Source: Natronorubrum aibiense
Lineage (GTDB): Archaea > Halobacteriota > Halobacteria > Halobacteriales > Natrialbaceae
Assembly: GCF_009392895.1 (NCBI RefSeq)
Contig: NZ_CP045488.1
Coordinates: 682,001 to 746,000 of the forward strand
Length of the DNA: 64,000 nt
Reading direction: 5' to 3'
Below are positions 17,304-24,972 of the stretch, piece after piece. A model generated the notes under the pieces. That model was not told the origin of the DNA. It saw only the letters and a list, made by a program, of their open reading frames with translations, and did no database searches. Made by a program: the position numbers and the translations under genes. Within the stretch, counting starts at the first letter, position 1; every line of letters begins with the position of its first letter.

Positions 17304-18230
17304 ATGGATTCGGTTCCGGCACGTGTTCGGGAGACGGTTGCCGAGACGCTACAGACACTCGAGTCCGAGTACGACGTCGCCATCACGTTGGCGGTCGCCC
17401 GCGGCAGCCACGCCTGGGGAGCGGCGAGTCTCGACAGTGACTACGATGTCGGCGTCGTTTTCGTGCCAACCGATCTGCGCCAGTACGCCCACCTCGAGGG
17501 CCCCACAGAGGTTATCAACCGCGAATATGATGAGATCGACGTTCAGGGCTGGGACGTTCGCACGTTTGCGAGCCTGCTGGCTGACTCCAACGAAGGTGCG
17601 ATCGACACCCTTCGCAGTCCGATCCGCTATCGGACCGTGTACGATCCAGCCGACCTCGCGACCTACCTCGAGGGGACGTACAATCCGATGGACCTCTATC
17701 ACACGTGGCGCGGCATCGCCACGAGCAACTACCGAAAGTACCTCTCGCACCATCTCGTTCGAACCGACGACGAGATCTTCCCGATCGTCGATGTACTCGA
17801 GGACGATACCGCGTACGTCGTCGAAACTGACGCCGGGACGACGACGATTGCGGCCGCCGACGAGCGATTCACCGAGACGCAGACCAAACCCACCGTGAAA
17901 CGGAATCTGATGATCGCTCGAGCGGCGATGTCGGCTCGCTACCTGAAAGCAACTGGCGAGCGTAACAGCCACGAGCTGCCAACACTCGAGTTCGAGCGGT
18001 TCCTGATCGAGCAAGCACCTGCGGTCTTCGATACCGACCGGATCGAACGCGCTCGTGAGTTGCTCGAGCGAAAACGTGCGGGCGAGGGCGACACCACGAT
18101 CGGCGACGCCGTCGGGCGCGACTTCGCCCACCCGCCTCGAGAGATCGACCCCGCGATACACGCACGCGATGGTCCCGATATCGAACAGCTAGACGAGTAT
18201 ATCGACGACCTGATCGCCGCAGTTCAGTAG
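17304..18230 (+). CDS. RlaP-type nucleotidyltransferase (DNA polymerase beta superfamily)
   Basis: About 308 residues. The N-terminus has the polymerase-beta nucleotidyltransferase signature: GSHAWG (34-39) followed by DSDYDVGVVFV with the metal-binding pair Asp46 and Asp48. The rest, with YNPMDLYHTWRGIATSNYRKYL and LMIARAAMSARYL, fits the family known as RlaP or YcgL (RNA repair pathway polymerase beta family), which sits beside RNA ligase or RtcB genes in some bacteria and phages. No RNA ligase is nearby here. Substrate is unknown; transfer of a nucleotide to RNA is inferred from the family name only. The start at 17304 is preferred because a GTG at 17235 lies inside the promoter repeat, before the predicted transcript start. 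Flanked on both sides by promoter-like repeats. Confidence 0.7.
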   Translation: MDSVPARVRETVAETLQTLESEYDVAITLAVARGSHAWGAASLDSDYDVGVVFVPTDLRQYAHLEGPTEVINREYDEIDVQGWDVRTFASLLADSNEGAIDTLRSPIRYRTVYDPADLATYLEGTYNPMDLYHTWRGIATSNYRKYLSHHLVRTDDEIFPIVDVLEDDTAYVVETDAGTTTIAAADERFTETQTKPTVKRNLMIARAAMSARYLKATGERNSHELPTLEFERFLIEQAPAVFDTDRIERARELLERKRAGEGDTTIGDAVGRDFAHPPREIDPAIHARDGPDIEQLDEYIDDLIAAVQ

Positions 18231-18275
18231 CGTACTCATACGACGCTGTGCCACCGGGTGTTCCCACATCGTTCG

Positions 18276-18352
18276 TTTAAGTGCCTCTGGTCATAAGGTG
18301 AAGATACGACGGGACGACGGTCGCTTCTCGAGGACACAAAACTACTCAGCGA
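18276..18352 (+). promoter_or_regulatory. promoter-like repeat, copy 5
   Basis: TTTAAG at 18276, CTCTGGTCATAAGGT, and A of ATACGACGGGA at 18306, 30 bases on. The downstream CTTCTCGAGGACACA matches the conserved tail of the other copies. CGAC and GTCG downstream can form a short stem. It lies just after the nucleotidyltransferase gene. Confidence 0.6.
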
Positions 18353-18383
18353 CTGGTGTCCAAACACGTCCTCTCGACATCGG

Positions 18384-18471
18384 TTTAAGTGCCTCTGCTC
18401 ATAAGGTAGAGCTATGACGGGAGATGGTCGTTCTCGGGAACACATATTCGCGAGTCGTGACTGTCGATAGA
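18384..18471 (+). promoter_or_regulatory. promoter-like repeat, copy 6
   Basis: TTTAAG at 18384, CTCTGCTCATAAGGT, and A of CTATGACGGGA at 18414. An 18-codon frame starts at this ATG. It is 108 bases from copy 5; copies 6 and 7 are 110 bases apart. Confidence 0.6.
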
Positions 18472-18493
18472 TGTGTGACCTATGTCGCTTCTT

Positions 18494-18534
18494 TTTAAGT
18501 CCCTCTGGTTACAAGGTGAAGCTACGAAGGGCTT
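18494..18534 (+). promoter_or_regulatory. promoter-like repeat, copy 7, likely promoter of the RNA polymerase epsilon gene
   Basis: TTTAAG at 18494, CTCTGGTTACAAGGT, and A of CTACGAAGGGC at 18524. It has the same ACGAAGGGC variant as copy 4. The mRNA would have a leader of about 146 nt before the ATG at 18670. No other TATA box closer to the gene is obvious. Confidence 0.6.
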
Positions 18535-18669
18535 TTCGCGGACCTCGAATCCTCGGGAGCGTCAGTGCTGGCGCTCGTTCGAAAATCTGTTATCTGGATA
18601 GACAGTCGTTGCGAACGACGGATCGAGACGAGCGAGCCTTTTTCTGTCTGCCTGTCCGAGCGAGACGTA

Positions 18670-19425
18670 ATGAGAGACGACGGTGCTGAACCCGGTCCGG
18701 ACGCCGGCCAGTCTGTGGCCATCGGCGACAGCCCGCGATCAGAGTACGAGACGGAACGGCGTCTCGAGACGCGGCCCGGCTCCGGCTCGCTCTCTCGAGC
18801 GGACGTCCAGCGCGATTCGACGGTCCGCCAGTGGGGCGTCGTCACGCCGAGTGCGACCGTCATCGGCCGCGCCGAGTCGCCCGACGGGGACCTCTCCGAG
18901 AGCGTTCGTCGCCTCCACGACGAACAGCACGCGGCGACACCGGGCTACAGCGAGCGCGCCCACCGACTCGACCGGCTCCGGACGACGCAGGCGCTGTGTA
19001 ACGCCCTCGACGTGACGCCGTGGCAACGCGATCTCGCTCTGGGCGTGATGGACGAGATCGACCTCCGGGAGTTCGGCAGCCAGCGGGCGATCGAAAAGGT
19101 CGCGCTGGTGGTGATTCGCCACGTGGTCGACGTCGACCGCCAGCAGTACTTCGGGCTGGACGACATCGACGCACAGGCGCTGTCGGCCGAGCGGATGGAC
19201 GAGTTGTTCGGTCAGTACCGGGCCCACGACATCACCGATGAGGAGACGTTCAAACGCCTCGCCGCCGACTACGGACTGGATACGACCAGCCTAAACCGGC
19301 TCCGGCGCGTGCTCAAGTCCCAACTTGAGGACGAGCTCCCAGCCTACGGCCGGAACCCCTACCGAGACCCGAATCTGCCCGACGTGACCGTAACCGGCGA
19401 GGCCGACACCGAAGGCGAGGCCTGA
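18670..19425 (+). CDS. haloarchaeal RNA polymerase subunit epsilon-like protein
   Basis: About 251 residues. It resembles the haloarchaea-specific protein annotated as DNA-directed RNA polymerase subunit epsilon. A basic, disordered N-terminus leads to VRQWGVVTPSATVIGRAE near 55-75. A helical, cyclin-like region follows with TQALCNALDVTPWQRDLAL, FGSQRAIEKVALVVIRHVV and LNRLRRVLKSQLEDELP. The helical core recalls the cyclin folds of transcription factor B, which fits a role in transcription, but its precise job is not well established. The start is ATG 18670; an in-frame extension of 35 residues upstream is basic and unlike the family. Its leader starts at promoter-like repeat 7, so its expression may be tied to that of the nucleotidyltransferase. 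Confidence 0.65.
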   Translation: MRDDGAEPGPDAGQSVAIGDSPRSEYETERRLETRPGSGSLSRADVQRDSTVRQWGVVTPSATVIGRAESPDGDLSESVRRLHDEQHAATPGYSERAHRLDRLRTTQALCNALDVTPWQRDLALGVMDEIDLREFGSQRAIEKVALVVIRHVVDVDRQQYFGLDDIDAQALSAERMDELFGQYRAHDITDEETFKRLAADYGLDTTSLNRLRRVLKSQLEDELPAYGRNPYRDPNLPDVTVTGEADTEGEA

Positions 19426-19539
19426 CAGCAGCCGGTATGCGGGGCCGGACAGACACTGCTCACCTGTGCACCGGCGACGGTCTTGAGGGGGCGGTTCCGG
19501 TTGCCATCGACTTTTCCGTCCCGAGTGCGACATGAGTGT

Positions 19540-20193
19540 ATGTCCGCGACACCCGACCGGCTGGAGCTGTACGCCGATTACGTCTGCCCGTTCTGCTATC
19601 TTGGCAAACAGTCGCTCGCACAGTACCGTGAAACGCGTGCGGAGCCACTCGAAATCGACTGGCAACCGTTCGACCTTCGAAGTGGAAAGCGGAATCCGGA
19701 CGGCTCGATCGACCACGACGTCGACGACGGCAAAGACGAGACGTACTTCGAACAGGCGAAACAGAACGTCCGTCGCCTCCAGGCGGAGTACGACGTCGAG
19801 ATGGCCCAAGAGATCGCGATCGAGGTCGACTCGCTGCCGGCCCAGCAGGCGTCATGGTACGTCAAACAAGAGTACCCCGAGCAGTGGGCTGCGTTCGACG
19901 ACGCGATCTACGCGGCACTCTGGCAAGACGGGCGTGACATCGGCGACGCCGACGTGCTGGCTGCCCTCGCGGACGACGTCGGATTGCCAGTTGCTGAGAT
20001 TCGGTCAGCGATCGCCGACGAGGGCGTCCGAACGGAACTCGAGGATCGGTTCACCACCGCTCAGCGACGGGGGATCACCGGCGTGCCGACGTTCATCTAC
20101 GAGGGACAGGCCGCTCGCGGGGCCGTCCCACCGGCACAGCTCGAGCGCCTCGTCGACGGTGCGAGTCGAGACACGGCTAACTCGAGACGGTAG
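19540..20193 (+). CDS. DsbA-family (FrnE-like) thiol oxidoreductase
   Basis: About 217 residues with a thioredoxin fold and a helical insert. The active site is VCPFCYLG (Cys16 and Cys19). The cis-proline loop is GITGVPTFIYEG near 185. This pattern is that of FrnE/2-hydroxychromene-2-carboxylate isomerase-like DsbA proteins, which are usually cytoplasmic. No signal peptide is seen. The insert contains DDGKDETYFEQAKQNVRRLQ, as in FrnE. It probably makes or rearranges disulfides, or acts in polyketide-like chemistry; the first is more likely given the CxxC. Convergent with nadK, ending two bases before its stop. Confidence 0.85.
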   Translation: MSATPDRLELYADYVCPFCYLGKQSLAQYRETRAEPLEIDWQPFDLRSGKRNPDGSIDHDVDDGKDETYFEQAKQNVRRLQAEYDVEMAQEIAIEVDSLPAQQASWYVKQEYPEQWAAFDDAIYAALWQDGRDIGDADVLAALADDVGLPVAEIRSAIADEGVRTELEDRFTTAQRRGITGVPTFIYEGQAARGAVPPAQLERLVDGASRDTANSRR

Positions 20194-20195
20194 CG

Positions 20196-21053
20196 CTACG
20201 TCGACTCGAGTTTCTCGAGGCTCGTGACGAAGTTCCCTGTCGGCCCGACGAGCTGAACCGGGTCGGGCGCAAGCGAGACGGTGACGGTCGCCGGCGGCTC
20301 GAGTCGCCGGCGGTTTCGCCCGTCGCTGATGACGTAGGCAGTATCGGCACCCGACACCGAAATTGTGAGTTCCGTGTCTGGATCGACGACCAGCGGCGGC
20401 ATCGACTCGGTGGCGGCCATCTGGGTGACGACGAGGGCGTCCGTCTCCGGATGCACCAGCGGGCCGCCCTCGCTCAGGTTGTACGCGGTCGAGCCCGTCG
20501 GCGTCGCGACGAGCACACCGTCGGCGTGACTCGCGGCGTAGCAATCGCCGTCGATTCTGGTCTCGACGGTCACACCGCCACCGTGGCCCCGTCGCGGCCC
20601 GTGGACGACGAGTTCGTTGAGCGCCGGCTCGAGCGCCCACTCTCCCTCACCGGTCGCCTCGAGTCGCGAGAGCGCCCGCCCCTCGAGCGAGCCGGTGTCA
20701 CACAGTTCCTCGAGGAGGTCGACGACGACGTCGCAGGCGTCGTCGGGGGCGACAGCGTTGAGAAATCCGACTTCGCCGAGGTTGACGCCAAGGATCGGCG
20801 TGGACCCAACTTCGCGGGCGACGAACAGCAGCGTGCCGTCGCCACCGATGCTCACGACGAAATCTCGATCGGCCATCGACGCGACCGGGACGGCCGGCGC
20901 ATCGACAGCGTTGCCGCTCGCGTCGTCGACGACGACCGAGACGGTCGCTCCCTCGCGGTCGCCGGCACGCTCGAGCGTCTCGATGAGTGCCGCAGCGAGG
21001 TCCTGTGCACGCTCGTCGCCGCGTTGGGCGACGATTCCGACGGCAACGTCCAT
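20196..21053 (-). CDS. nadK: NAD kinase
   Basis: Phosphorylates NAD to NADP in the cytoplasm. The length of 285 residues is typical. Diagnostic motifs: GGDGTLL (70-76), GVNLGEVGFLNA near 92, the NE motif in ALNELVVHG near 143, and ATPTGSTAYNLSEGGPLVHP near 184-203. A NAD synthetase gene (nadE) lies 2.5 kb downstream in the window on the other strand, so two successive steps of NADP supply are encoded close together but not in one operon. Confidence 0.93.
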   Translation of the reverse strand: MDVAVGIVAQRGDERAQDLAAALIETLERAGDREGATVSVVVDDASGNAVDAPAVPVASMADRDFVVSIGGDGTLLFVAREVGSTPILGVNLGEVGFLNAVAPDDACDVVVDLLEELCDTGSLEGRALSRLEATGEGEWALEPALNELVVHGPRRGHGGGVTVETRIDGDCYAASHADGVLVATPTGSTAYNLSEGGPLVHPETDALVVTQMAATESMPPLVVDPDTELTISVSGADTAYVISDGRNRRRLEPPATVTVSLAPDPVQLVGPTGNFVTSLEKLEST

Positions 21054-21211
21054 TGGCGGCGGCTACCCATCCCACATGCAAAAAGCCCGCTGGTGCCATC
21101 GTGCCACCACGAAGCGCCACACGTGCCACGTGGTCGTCCGTGCGCAGTATCGTCCGCAGCGCCGCCGCGGCGTCGCCGTCGTATTCCCACGCGAGGAGAA
21201 CCACGGCAACC

Positions 21212-21249
21212 GCTTTTTTTATTCACTCGAGTGATCTAGATAGTCCCTG
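21212..21249 (+). promoter_or_regulatory. promoter and palindrome before the Usp gene
   Basis: A T-run ending in TTTATT (21217-21222) lies about 30 bases before the ATG at 21250, so the mRNA should have almost no leader. Between them is the 10-bp perfect palindrome CACTCGAGTG (21224-21233), placed where a repressor would block polymerase. CTCGAG is a common hexamer in this genome, so the palindrome may be chance. Confidence 0.4.
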
Positions 21250-21684
21250 ATGTACGACCGAATCCTCGTTCCCACCGACGGAAGCGACCACGCAGCAGTC
21301 GTCGCCGCCCACGCAGCCGAGATCGCCACGACGAAATCAGCGACCGTACACGTCCTCTCGGTCGTCGACGACCGCGCGTTTCTGGTCCTCGACGACGATC
21401 GAATCGACGCCGTCCGCACGGACCTCGAGGCAAACGCGCGCGACGCCGTCGACGACGTCGCAACGGCGGCCATCGACCACGGTCTCGATGTCGAGACCGC
21501 CATCGATTCGGGCAGTCCCGCCGAGTGTATCGTCGACTACGCCGACGAGCACGATATCGATCTGATCGTGATGGGAACGAGCGGCGACGAGTACGAGCGC
21601 AACGTCGTCGGAAGCGTCTCCCAGCGCGTCGTCCGCCAGGCACCCACGCCCGTGCTCACCGTTGGGCCGGACGTCGACGCCTGA
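21250..21684 (+). CDS. universal stress protein (UspA family)
   Basis: Single-domain Usp protein of 144 residues. The N-terminus MYDRILVPTDGSDHAAVVA and the C-terminal VMGTSGDEYERNVVGSVSQR with PTPVLTVGPD are typical; the latter is the nucleotide-binding loop, suggesting an ATP-binding member. Likely a dimeric stress or energy-state protein in the cytoplasm; partners unknown. Halophiles carry many paralogues, so a specific role cannot be given. Confidence 0.92.
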   Translation: MYDRILVPTDGSDHAAVVAAHAAEIATTKSATVHVLSVVDDRAFLVLDDDRIDAVRTDLEANARDAVDDVATAAIDHGLDVETAIDSGSPAECIVDYADEHDIDLIVMGTSGDEYERNVVGSVSQRVVRQAPTPVLTVGPDVDA

Positions 21685-21750
21685 CAGCGACGAGCGACAT
21701 CGCACGACGATCACCTGTTTTGATATGTATTCAGTCGCTACACGGAACGA

Positions 21751-23100
21751 ATGCGCCGTTCGATCGTCATCGCAGTCGCGTTGCTCGCACTCTCCGTCGT
21801 CTTCGTCGGAAGCCTGTCGCTTCTGTTCTCGCCGTCGACCACCGAGGTCGAGGCCGACGACTCTGACGTTTCGCCACGGTTGACGTCCGTCAACGGCTCC
21901 GAAAGCAAGTTCTGGCGCTTTCTCAGCCCGGAACAACGCTTCCAGCAGCGAAGTCCGATCAACGTGATCGTCCGCGGGGACAGTGATGACGTGTTACCGG
22001 TGATGACCGACGGACACGCCGGAGATTGGGGCGAAATCGAGGGGACCACAGGAGGTGACGACGCCGAAAACGAGACCGTCCTCGAGGAACGAGCCGGACA
22101 CGCGGCGGGCCTCGAATGGGGTGAAGCCGATGGCGCGACCCGGTACGCGTGGATCGACCCCGGACCCGACGAGCGTGGCTACTGGACGGACGAGACCGCA
22201 CAACTCGAGAACGGCGATTACTACGGGTATCGGTACCACATCCGCCTATACGAAAGTCCAAACGACGCCGATCAGTGGATCGCCATGCAGGGCCACTCCG
22301 AGCACTTCGACTGGTTTACGCTCCGGCACCGCGTCGACGGCTCCGAAGCGGCCCAGTCGAAAATCGAGTCGGACTTCATGGATCACCCGCAGGTCGACAC
22401 CGAACAGGACATCCAGCGGGTCTACCTCGCCAACGACGGCCCTTCCGACGCCGACGGCTGGGCGACAGTCGTCGATTTCACCGGCATGATCGTCCTGCCC
22501 GCCGGGGTTGGACTCGTTGCCCGCCGCCGTGTCGCGGCGACCGACACGGAGATTGACGGCTCGACTGGTGCCGACTACGTCTCCGAGCACACGCCCGACG
22601 CCATCGACGATCACCTGACCGACGTCGACCGTCGCCGGATCGCGGCCGCCTACGACCGACTCGAGGCTGGCCATATCATCCTCGTCTTCACCATCCTCGC
22701 GCTGTTTCTCGGCGTCCGGATGGGCGGACTCTTCCTCGAGCGTCGGGTCGGACTCCTGACGCCACACATGATCGCCGCCGTGTTGTATCCCGTCATCGCG
22801 GTCGGCATCCCGGTTGCGACCGTTCTGATCGCTCGCACGCTCGAGCGACGACTCGACGCCGCGCTCGTCGCCGCGGGCTCGCTCGCGCTGGCGATCTGGA
22901 TCGATTATGGACTCGTCGGTGTGGAGTCGCTCCCCATCGACGTCGTCTTCCAGCGGGTGCTCGTCATCATCGCGTTAGGGCTGCTCGCCGGCGGCGCAGC
23001 CAGACGGGCGACGCGTGACCTCCGGCACAACGACATGCTGCTCGTCGGCAGCGTTCTGTGGGTGGTCGTCCTCAGTGGGACGCTGCTCGGCTACTTCTGA
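21751..23100 (+). CDS. haloarchaeal multi-pass membrane protein of unknown function
   Basis: I do not recognise a characterised family. The 449-residue protein begins with a membrane segment or signal anchor (IVIAVALLALSVVFVGSLSLL). A polar, probably extracellular domain of some 220 residues follows, rich in acidic and aromatic residues (YYGYRYHIRLYES, HSEHFDWFTLRHRVDG). A hydrophobic stretch comes near 245-260, then about five transmembrane helices from residue 310 to the end. The arrangement suggests an outside sensory or binding domain on a membrane anchor. The stop codon TGA shares its A with the first base of a 110-bp palindromic element, which may have supplied the end of the gene. Confidence 0.75.
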   Translation: MRRSIVIAVALLALSVVFVGSLSLLFSPSTTEVEADDSDVSPRLTSVNGSESKFWRFLSPEQRFQQRSPINVIVRGDSDDVLPVMTDGHAGDWGEIEGTTGGDDAENETVLEERAGHAAGLEWGEADGATRYAWIDPGPDERGYWTDETAQLENGDYYGYRYHIRLYESPNDADQWIAMQGHSEHFDWFTLRHRVDGSEAAQSKIESDFMDHPQVDTEQDIQRVYLANDGPSDADGWATVVDFTGMIVLPAGVGLVARRRVAATDTEIDGSTGADYVSEHTPDAIDDHLTDVDRRRIAAAYDRLEAGHIILVFTILALFLGVRMGGLFLERRVGLLTPHMIAAVLYPVIAVGIPVATVLIARTLERRLDAALVAAGSLALAIWIDYGLVGVESLPIDVVFQRVLVIIALGLLAGGAARRATRDLRHNDMLLVGSVLWVVVLSGTLLGYF

Positions 23101-23209
23101 TACTGCCGGACAAAACGGTTCACGCACCGATCGCACGCGAACGCTCGTCGCTTTCGCCGACGAGCCGTGAGACGTGATCGGACGTTTATTGACGTTTGTC
23201 CGACAGTAT
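23100..23209. mobile_element. 110-bp palindromic MITE-like element, copy 1
   Basis: The ends are inverted repeats: ATACTGCCGGACAAAACG at the left and CGTTTGTCCGACAGTAT at the right. The middle also pairs (GCTCGTCG with CGACGAGC), so the whole element can fold as one long hairpin. A second copy of exactly the same length lies at 35502-35611, with about 11 differences. It contains no gene. It abuts the stop codon of the membrane protein gene and could act as its transcription end. Confidence 0.75.
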
Positions 23210-23299
23210 GGGGCCGGTTCGTGTCTTCGGGTCGCGTTGCTCGTCGTCCGATCGGTGCTCGAGAGAACGATGTACTCGTCGTGGTCGTTCCTCGCAGAA

Positions 23300-23370
23300 T
23301 GCGCTGGCCGGGAATTGAACCCGGGCTATGAGCTTGGGAAGCTCATGTCCTACCACTAGACCACCAGCGC
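23300..23370 (-). tRNA. tRNA-Gly (CCC)
   Basis: Cloverleaf on the complement: acceptor GCGCTGG/CCAGCGC, anticodon stem TGAGC/GCTCA with loop TTCCCAA (anticodon CCC), T-arm GGGTTCAATTCCC, discriminator A. No intron, no encoded CCA. Confidence 0.95.
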
Positions 23371-23538
23371 GCGTGGTATTCGAGCGTCGCTCGAGCCATC
23401 CAAATGTACTCACCAGCCACACTTCAACGTAGCGCTTTTCGGCGATTCGACCGCCGTCTCCCCCGTGAAAAGCAGACGCACGTCCAGTTATTACCCGTAA
23501 GGGGTGGGTATTAAGCCCGCGCACTCGTATTCGATGAC

Positions 23539-24333
23539 ATGATCGATCTTCGCTTTTCGGATGCGGAACTAGACGAGCAACGCGACCACATCGTCGAGTT
23601 CATCCGCCGGCAGGTCGACGCCGCCGGTGCCGAGGGAGTCGTCCTCGGACTCTCGGGTGGCATCGACAGCACGCTCACCGCACACCTCCTCGTCGAGGCA
23701 GTCGGCGTCGAGAACGTCCACGGCCTCGTTCTCCCGGGGACCGTCAGCAGCGACGAGAACATGAGCGACGCCGAACGAGTCGCCCAGAGCCTCGAGATCA
23801 GCTACGACGTCATCGAACTCGAGCCACTGATCGACTCGCTGCTTGCGGCCTACCCCGATGCCGAAGGCGACCACGAAGCCGTCGGCAACGCTCGAGCGCG
23901 ACTTCGAGCAGTCCTGAATTACCTCGTGGCAAACCACGAGCACCGGCTGGTCGTCGGCACCGGCAACCGAAGCGAGGCTGCGGTCGGCTACTTTACCAAG
24001 TACGGTGACGGCGCTGTCGACTGCCATCCGATCGGGAACCTCTACAAAGCGCAAGTCCGCCAGCTGGCACGCCACATGGGCGTCGCTGAGGACCTCGTCT
24101 CGAAAGCGCCGACGGCGGAGTTGTGGGCAGACCAGACCGACGAAGACGAACTCGGAGTCAGCTACGAGACGCTCGATTCGATCCTCGCGACCCACATCGA
24201 CGGCCCGCTGTCGGTCGCAGCGACGTGCCGACTGCTCGAGGTCGACGAGGAAACAGTCGAGCACGTCCGCGGGCTGTACGAGCGAAGCGAGCACAAGCGA
24301 CAGGTGCCGCCGGCTCCGGAGTCGCTGGACTGA
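23539..24333 (+). CDS. nadE: NAD synthetase (ammonia-dependent type)
   Basis: Makes NAD from nicotinic acid adenine dinucleotide with ATP and ammonia. The length of 264 residues fits the stand-alone synthetase without a glutaminase domain. Seen: the PP-loop GLSGGIDSTL (Ser39-Gly-Gly-x-Asp-Ser44), VVGTGNRSEAAVGYFTKYGD, and KAPTAELWADQTDEDELG. A TATA-like TATTAA about 27 bases before the ATG suggests a leaderless mRNA. The tRNA-Gly gene lies divergently upstream. The GNAT gene after it is convergent. Confidence 0.95.
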   Translation: MIDLRFSDAELDEQRDHIVEFIRRQVDAAGAEGVVLGLSGGIDSTLTAHLLVEAVGVENVHGLVLPGTVSSDENMSDAERVAQSLEISYDVIELEPLIDSLLAAYPDAEGDHEAVGNARARLRAVLNYLVANHEHRLVVGTGNRSEAAVGYFTKYGDGAVDCHPIGNLYKAQVRQLARHMGVAEDLVSKAPTAELWADQTDEDELGVSYETLDSILATHIDGPLSVAATCRLLEVDEETVEHVRGLYERSEHKRQVPPAPESLD

Positions 24334-24360
24334 TCGGCGACGGATACCGCACGCAGCCAC

Positions 24361-24900
24361 CTACGCCGTCTCCGAGCGCCACTCGTCCTCGAGTAACCCG
24401 TACCAGTAGGCGTCTTGGTACTCGCCATCGATGAACTCGACGTCCCGATGGACGCCCTCCTGTCTGAACCCGACCGACTCGAGGAGGCGTCGCGAGGGCT
24501 CGTTGAACGCGAAGACGCGGGCGGCGATTCGGTGGAGGCCGAGTTGGTCGAACGCGTATGCGACGACCCGGTCGACCGCATCGGACGCGTAGCCGTTTCG
24601 CTGGTGGTCGGGTGCGATCCAGTAGCCGAGTTCCCCTCGACTCGAGGGCCAGTCGATCGATTGCAGCCCGACCGTCCCCACCGGCGTCGACTCGGCGACG
24701 ATCAGCAACTGAACTGACTCGTCGTTACAGACGACGTCGTCGAAGAACGCCCGTTCCTGCACGCGGTTGAGCGGCTTCGAACGGCCGATCGCCCGCCAGA
24801 TCCGCGGGTCGTTGACGTGTCGCTGGAGGAACTCGAGATCATCCTCCTCGATGGGCCGGAGATCGACACGGTCGCCGGAGAGAAAGACCGGATCGGGCAT
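24361..24900 (-). CDS. GNAT N-acetyltransferase (RimJ/RimL type)
   Basis: About 179 residues with the GNAT fold of the RimJ/RimL or YdaF group. Seen: VDLRPIEEDDLEFLQRHVND at the start, then WPSSRGELGYWIAPDHQRNGYASDA near residues 90-115, where QRNGYAS is the acetyl-CoA pyrophosphate loop, and FNEPSRRLLESVGFRQEG near the end. It would acetylate an amine, such as a protein N-terminus, a drug or a small metabolite; the substrate cannot be told. The start MPDPVFLSGDRV is preferred over a longer frame because the family begins near here. Confidence 0.88.
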   Translation of the reverse strand: MPDPVFLSGDRVDLRPIEEDDLEFLQRHVNDPRIWRAIGRSKPLNRVQERAFFDDVVCNDESVQLLIVAESTPVGTVGLQSIDWPSSRGELGYWIAPDHQRNGYASDAVDRVVAYAFDQLGLHRIAARVFAFNEPSRRLLESVGFRQEGVHRDVEFIDGEYQDAYWYGLLEDEWRSETA

Positions 24901-24972
24901 CGACTCGTCGTACGATCGGTCGCGAAATAATGGTTGTGGCGCGAACACATACCAAAGAGAGGTGTTCCGTCC

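Noticed and set aside
16813-18471. Small proteins starting at ATGACGGG in repeats 1, 3 and 6
   Set aside because: The ATG is lost in copies 2 and 5, the frame lengths differ, and differences between copies do not favour silent changes. I keep it only as a possibility in the repeat entries.
16783-18534. The seven repeats as a CRISPR array
   Set aside because: Spacing is irregular (about 108-155 bases within groups), a gene lies inside, each repeat starts with a TATA box and the spacers are not of uniform size. No cas genes are present.
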